64,000 nt of DNA, taken from Gammaproteobacteria bacterium (GTDB lineage: Bacteria; Pseudomonadota; Gammaproteobacteria; Steroidobacterales; Rariloculaceae). This document shows positions 63,834 through 64,000 of the stretch, piece after piece (within the stretch, counting starts at the first letter, position 1; each line of letters opens with the position of its first letter). The notes beneath the pieces are model-generated. The model saw only the letters and a list, made by a program, of their open reading frames with translations. It was not told the origin of the DNA and did no database searches. The DNA is taken from contig DASVDR010000005.1 in assembly GCA_036381015.1 (NCBI GenBank), forward strand, positions 83,827 to 147,826, given 5' to 3'. The position numbers were made by a program, and so were the translations under genes.

Positions 63834-64000
63834 GTGCTTAAGGTCCAGGCCTGCCTAGTCGCAGCGACTAGGGTCGGAACGCTATTTTTGGCCGCCTTTG
63901 TAATGTTCCCGGCCCTGGCCGATACGACTACTCAGTCTACGAGAGGCATCACCGGCAGTGATCTCCGCGGCATCACGGGCAGCGACCTCCGCGGCATCAC
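63834..64000 (+). CDS. Secreted GITGSDLR-repeat protein, N-terminal fragment
   Basis: Partial gene cut by the right edge. It starts at GTG 63834, with GGGGGG 7-8 bases upstream; the ATG at 63821 hits a stop after six codons. A signal peptide ('TRVGTLFLAAFVMFPALA') is followed by 'DTTTQSTR', then perfect octapeptide repeats GITGSDLR in 24-bp units at 63945-63968, 63969-63992 and continuing off the edge. Only silent third-base changes separate the first two units. I know of no assigned function for such repeats; the small polar consensus suggests an extended beta or adhesin-like structure outside the cell. Confidence 0.75.
   Translation, partial: MLKVQACLVAATRVGTLFLAAFVMFPALADTTTQSTRGITGSDLRGITGSDLRGI

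Overview
The window looks like a chromosomal segment of an uncultured, high-GC gammaproteobacterium. The basis is the gene order rimP-nusA-infB-rbfA-truB-rpsO-pnp, the neighbouring dksA and gluQRS, and above all smc-zipA-ligA, because ZipA is a gammaproteobacterial division protein. The many secreted DUF6152 proteins, the DUF1592/DUF1552 pair and the PQQ dehydrogenases suggest a soil or marine lineage such as Steroidobacterales or a relative. That placement is an inference. I saw no rRNA, tRNA, CRISPR array or intact transposase.

Layout. Positions 1-4.9 kb hold the end of a surface polysaccharide locus: a DegT-type sugar aminotransferase cut by the window edge, an O-antigen ligase-like membrane protein, an ATP-grasp enzyme overlapping a HAD hydrolase, and a GT4 glycosyltransferase. 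Positions 5-11 kb hold a first DUF6152 + 'GVW' secreted pair, small unknown proteins and a large DUF3857/transglutaminase membrane protein. Positions 11.2-20.9 kb form a co-directional run of exported proteins: a Tat-exported metallo-beta-lactamase-fold protein, a cytochrome-like DUF1592 protein, DUF1552, an ankyrin protein, an alpha/beta hydrolase, two GVW proteins and a DUF6152 protein. Positions 21-26.7 kb hold two divergent citrate synthase paralogues (one with an N-terminal HTH), argE, a glutamine amidotransferase and a PQQ sugar dehydrogenase.

Positions 26.7-35.8 kb are mixed: a lipoprotein, a possible attenuator RNA before two DUF6644-like membrane proteins, a decayed M16 protease, a thioredoxin-fold protein, class I fructose-bisphosphate aldolase, a di-haem peroxidase and a YihY protein. 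Positions 35.8-39.5 kb carry a third DUF6152/GVW cluster ending in a PQQ alcohol dehydrogenase-like gene. Positions 39.5-44.4 kb hold a nested inverted repeat, PadR facing an aldo/keto reductase homologue, a methyltransferase, a DUF3500 gene with an in-frame stop, an M23 peptidase and a SEC-C protein.

From 44.5 to 62.1 kb lie housekeeping information-processing genes, preceded by a structured rimP leader. The last 2 kb are AT-richer and hold a DUF6502 protein, a GNAT acetyltransferase and the start of a secreted protein built of 8-residue GITGSDLR repeats.

The most interesting pattern is the recurrence of DUF6152 with the GVW family at three separate loci (four DUF6152 and four GVW genes). 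In all four DUF6152 proteins the predicted mature protein begins with His-His. That suggests a periplasmic metal-binding module which, as far as I know, has not been described.
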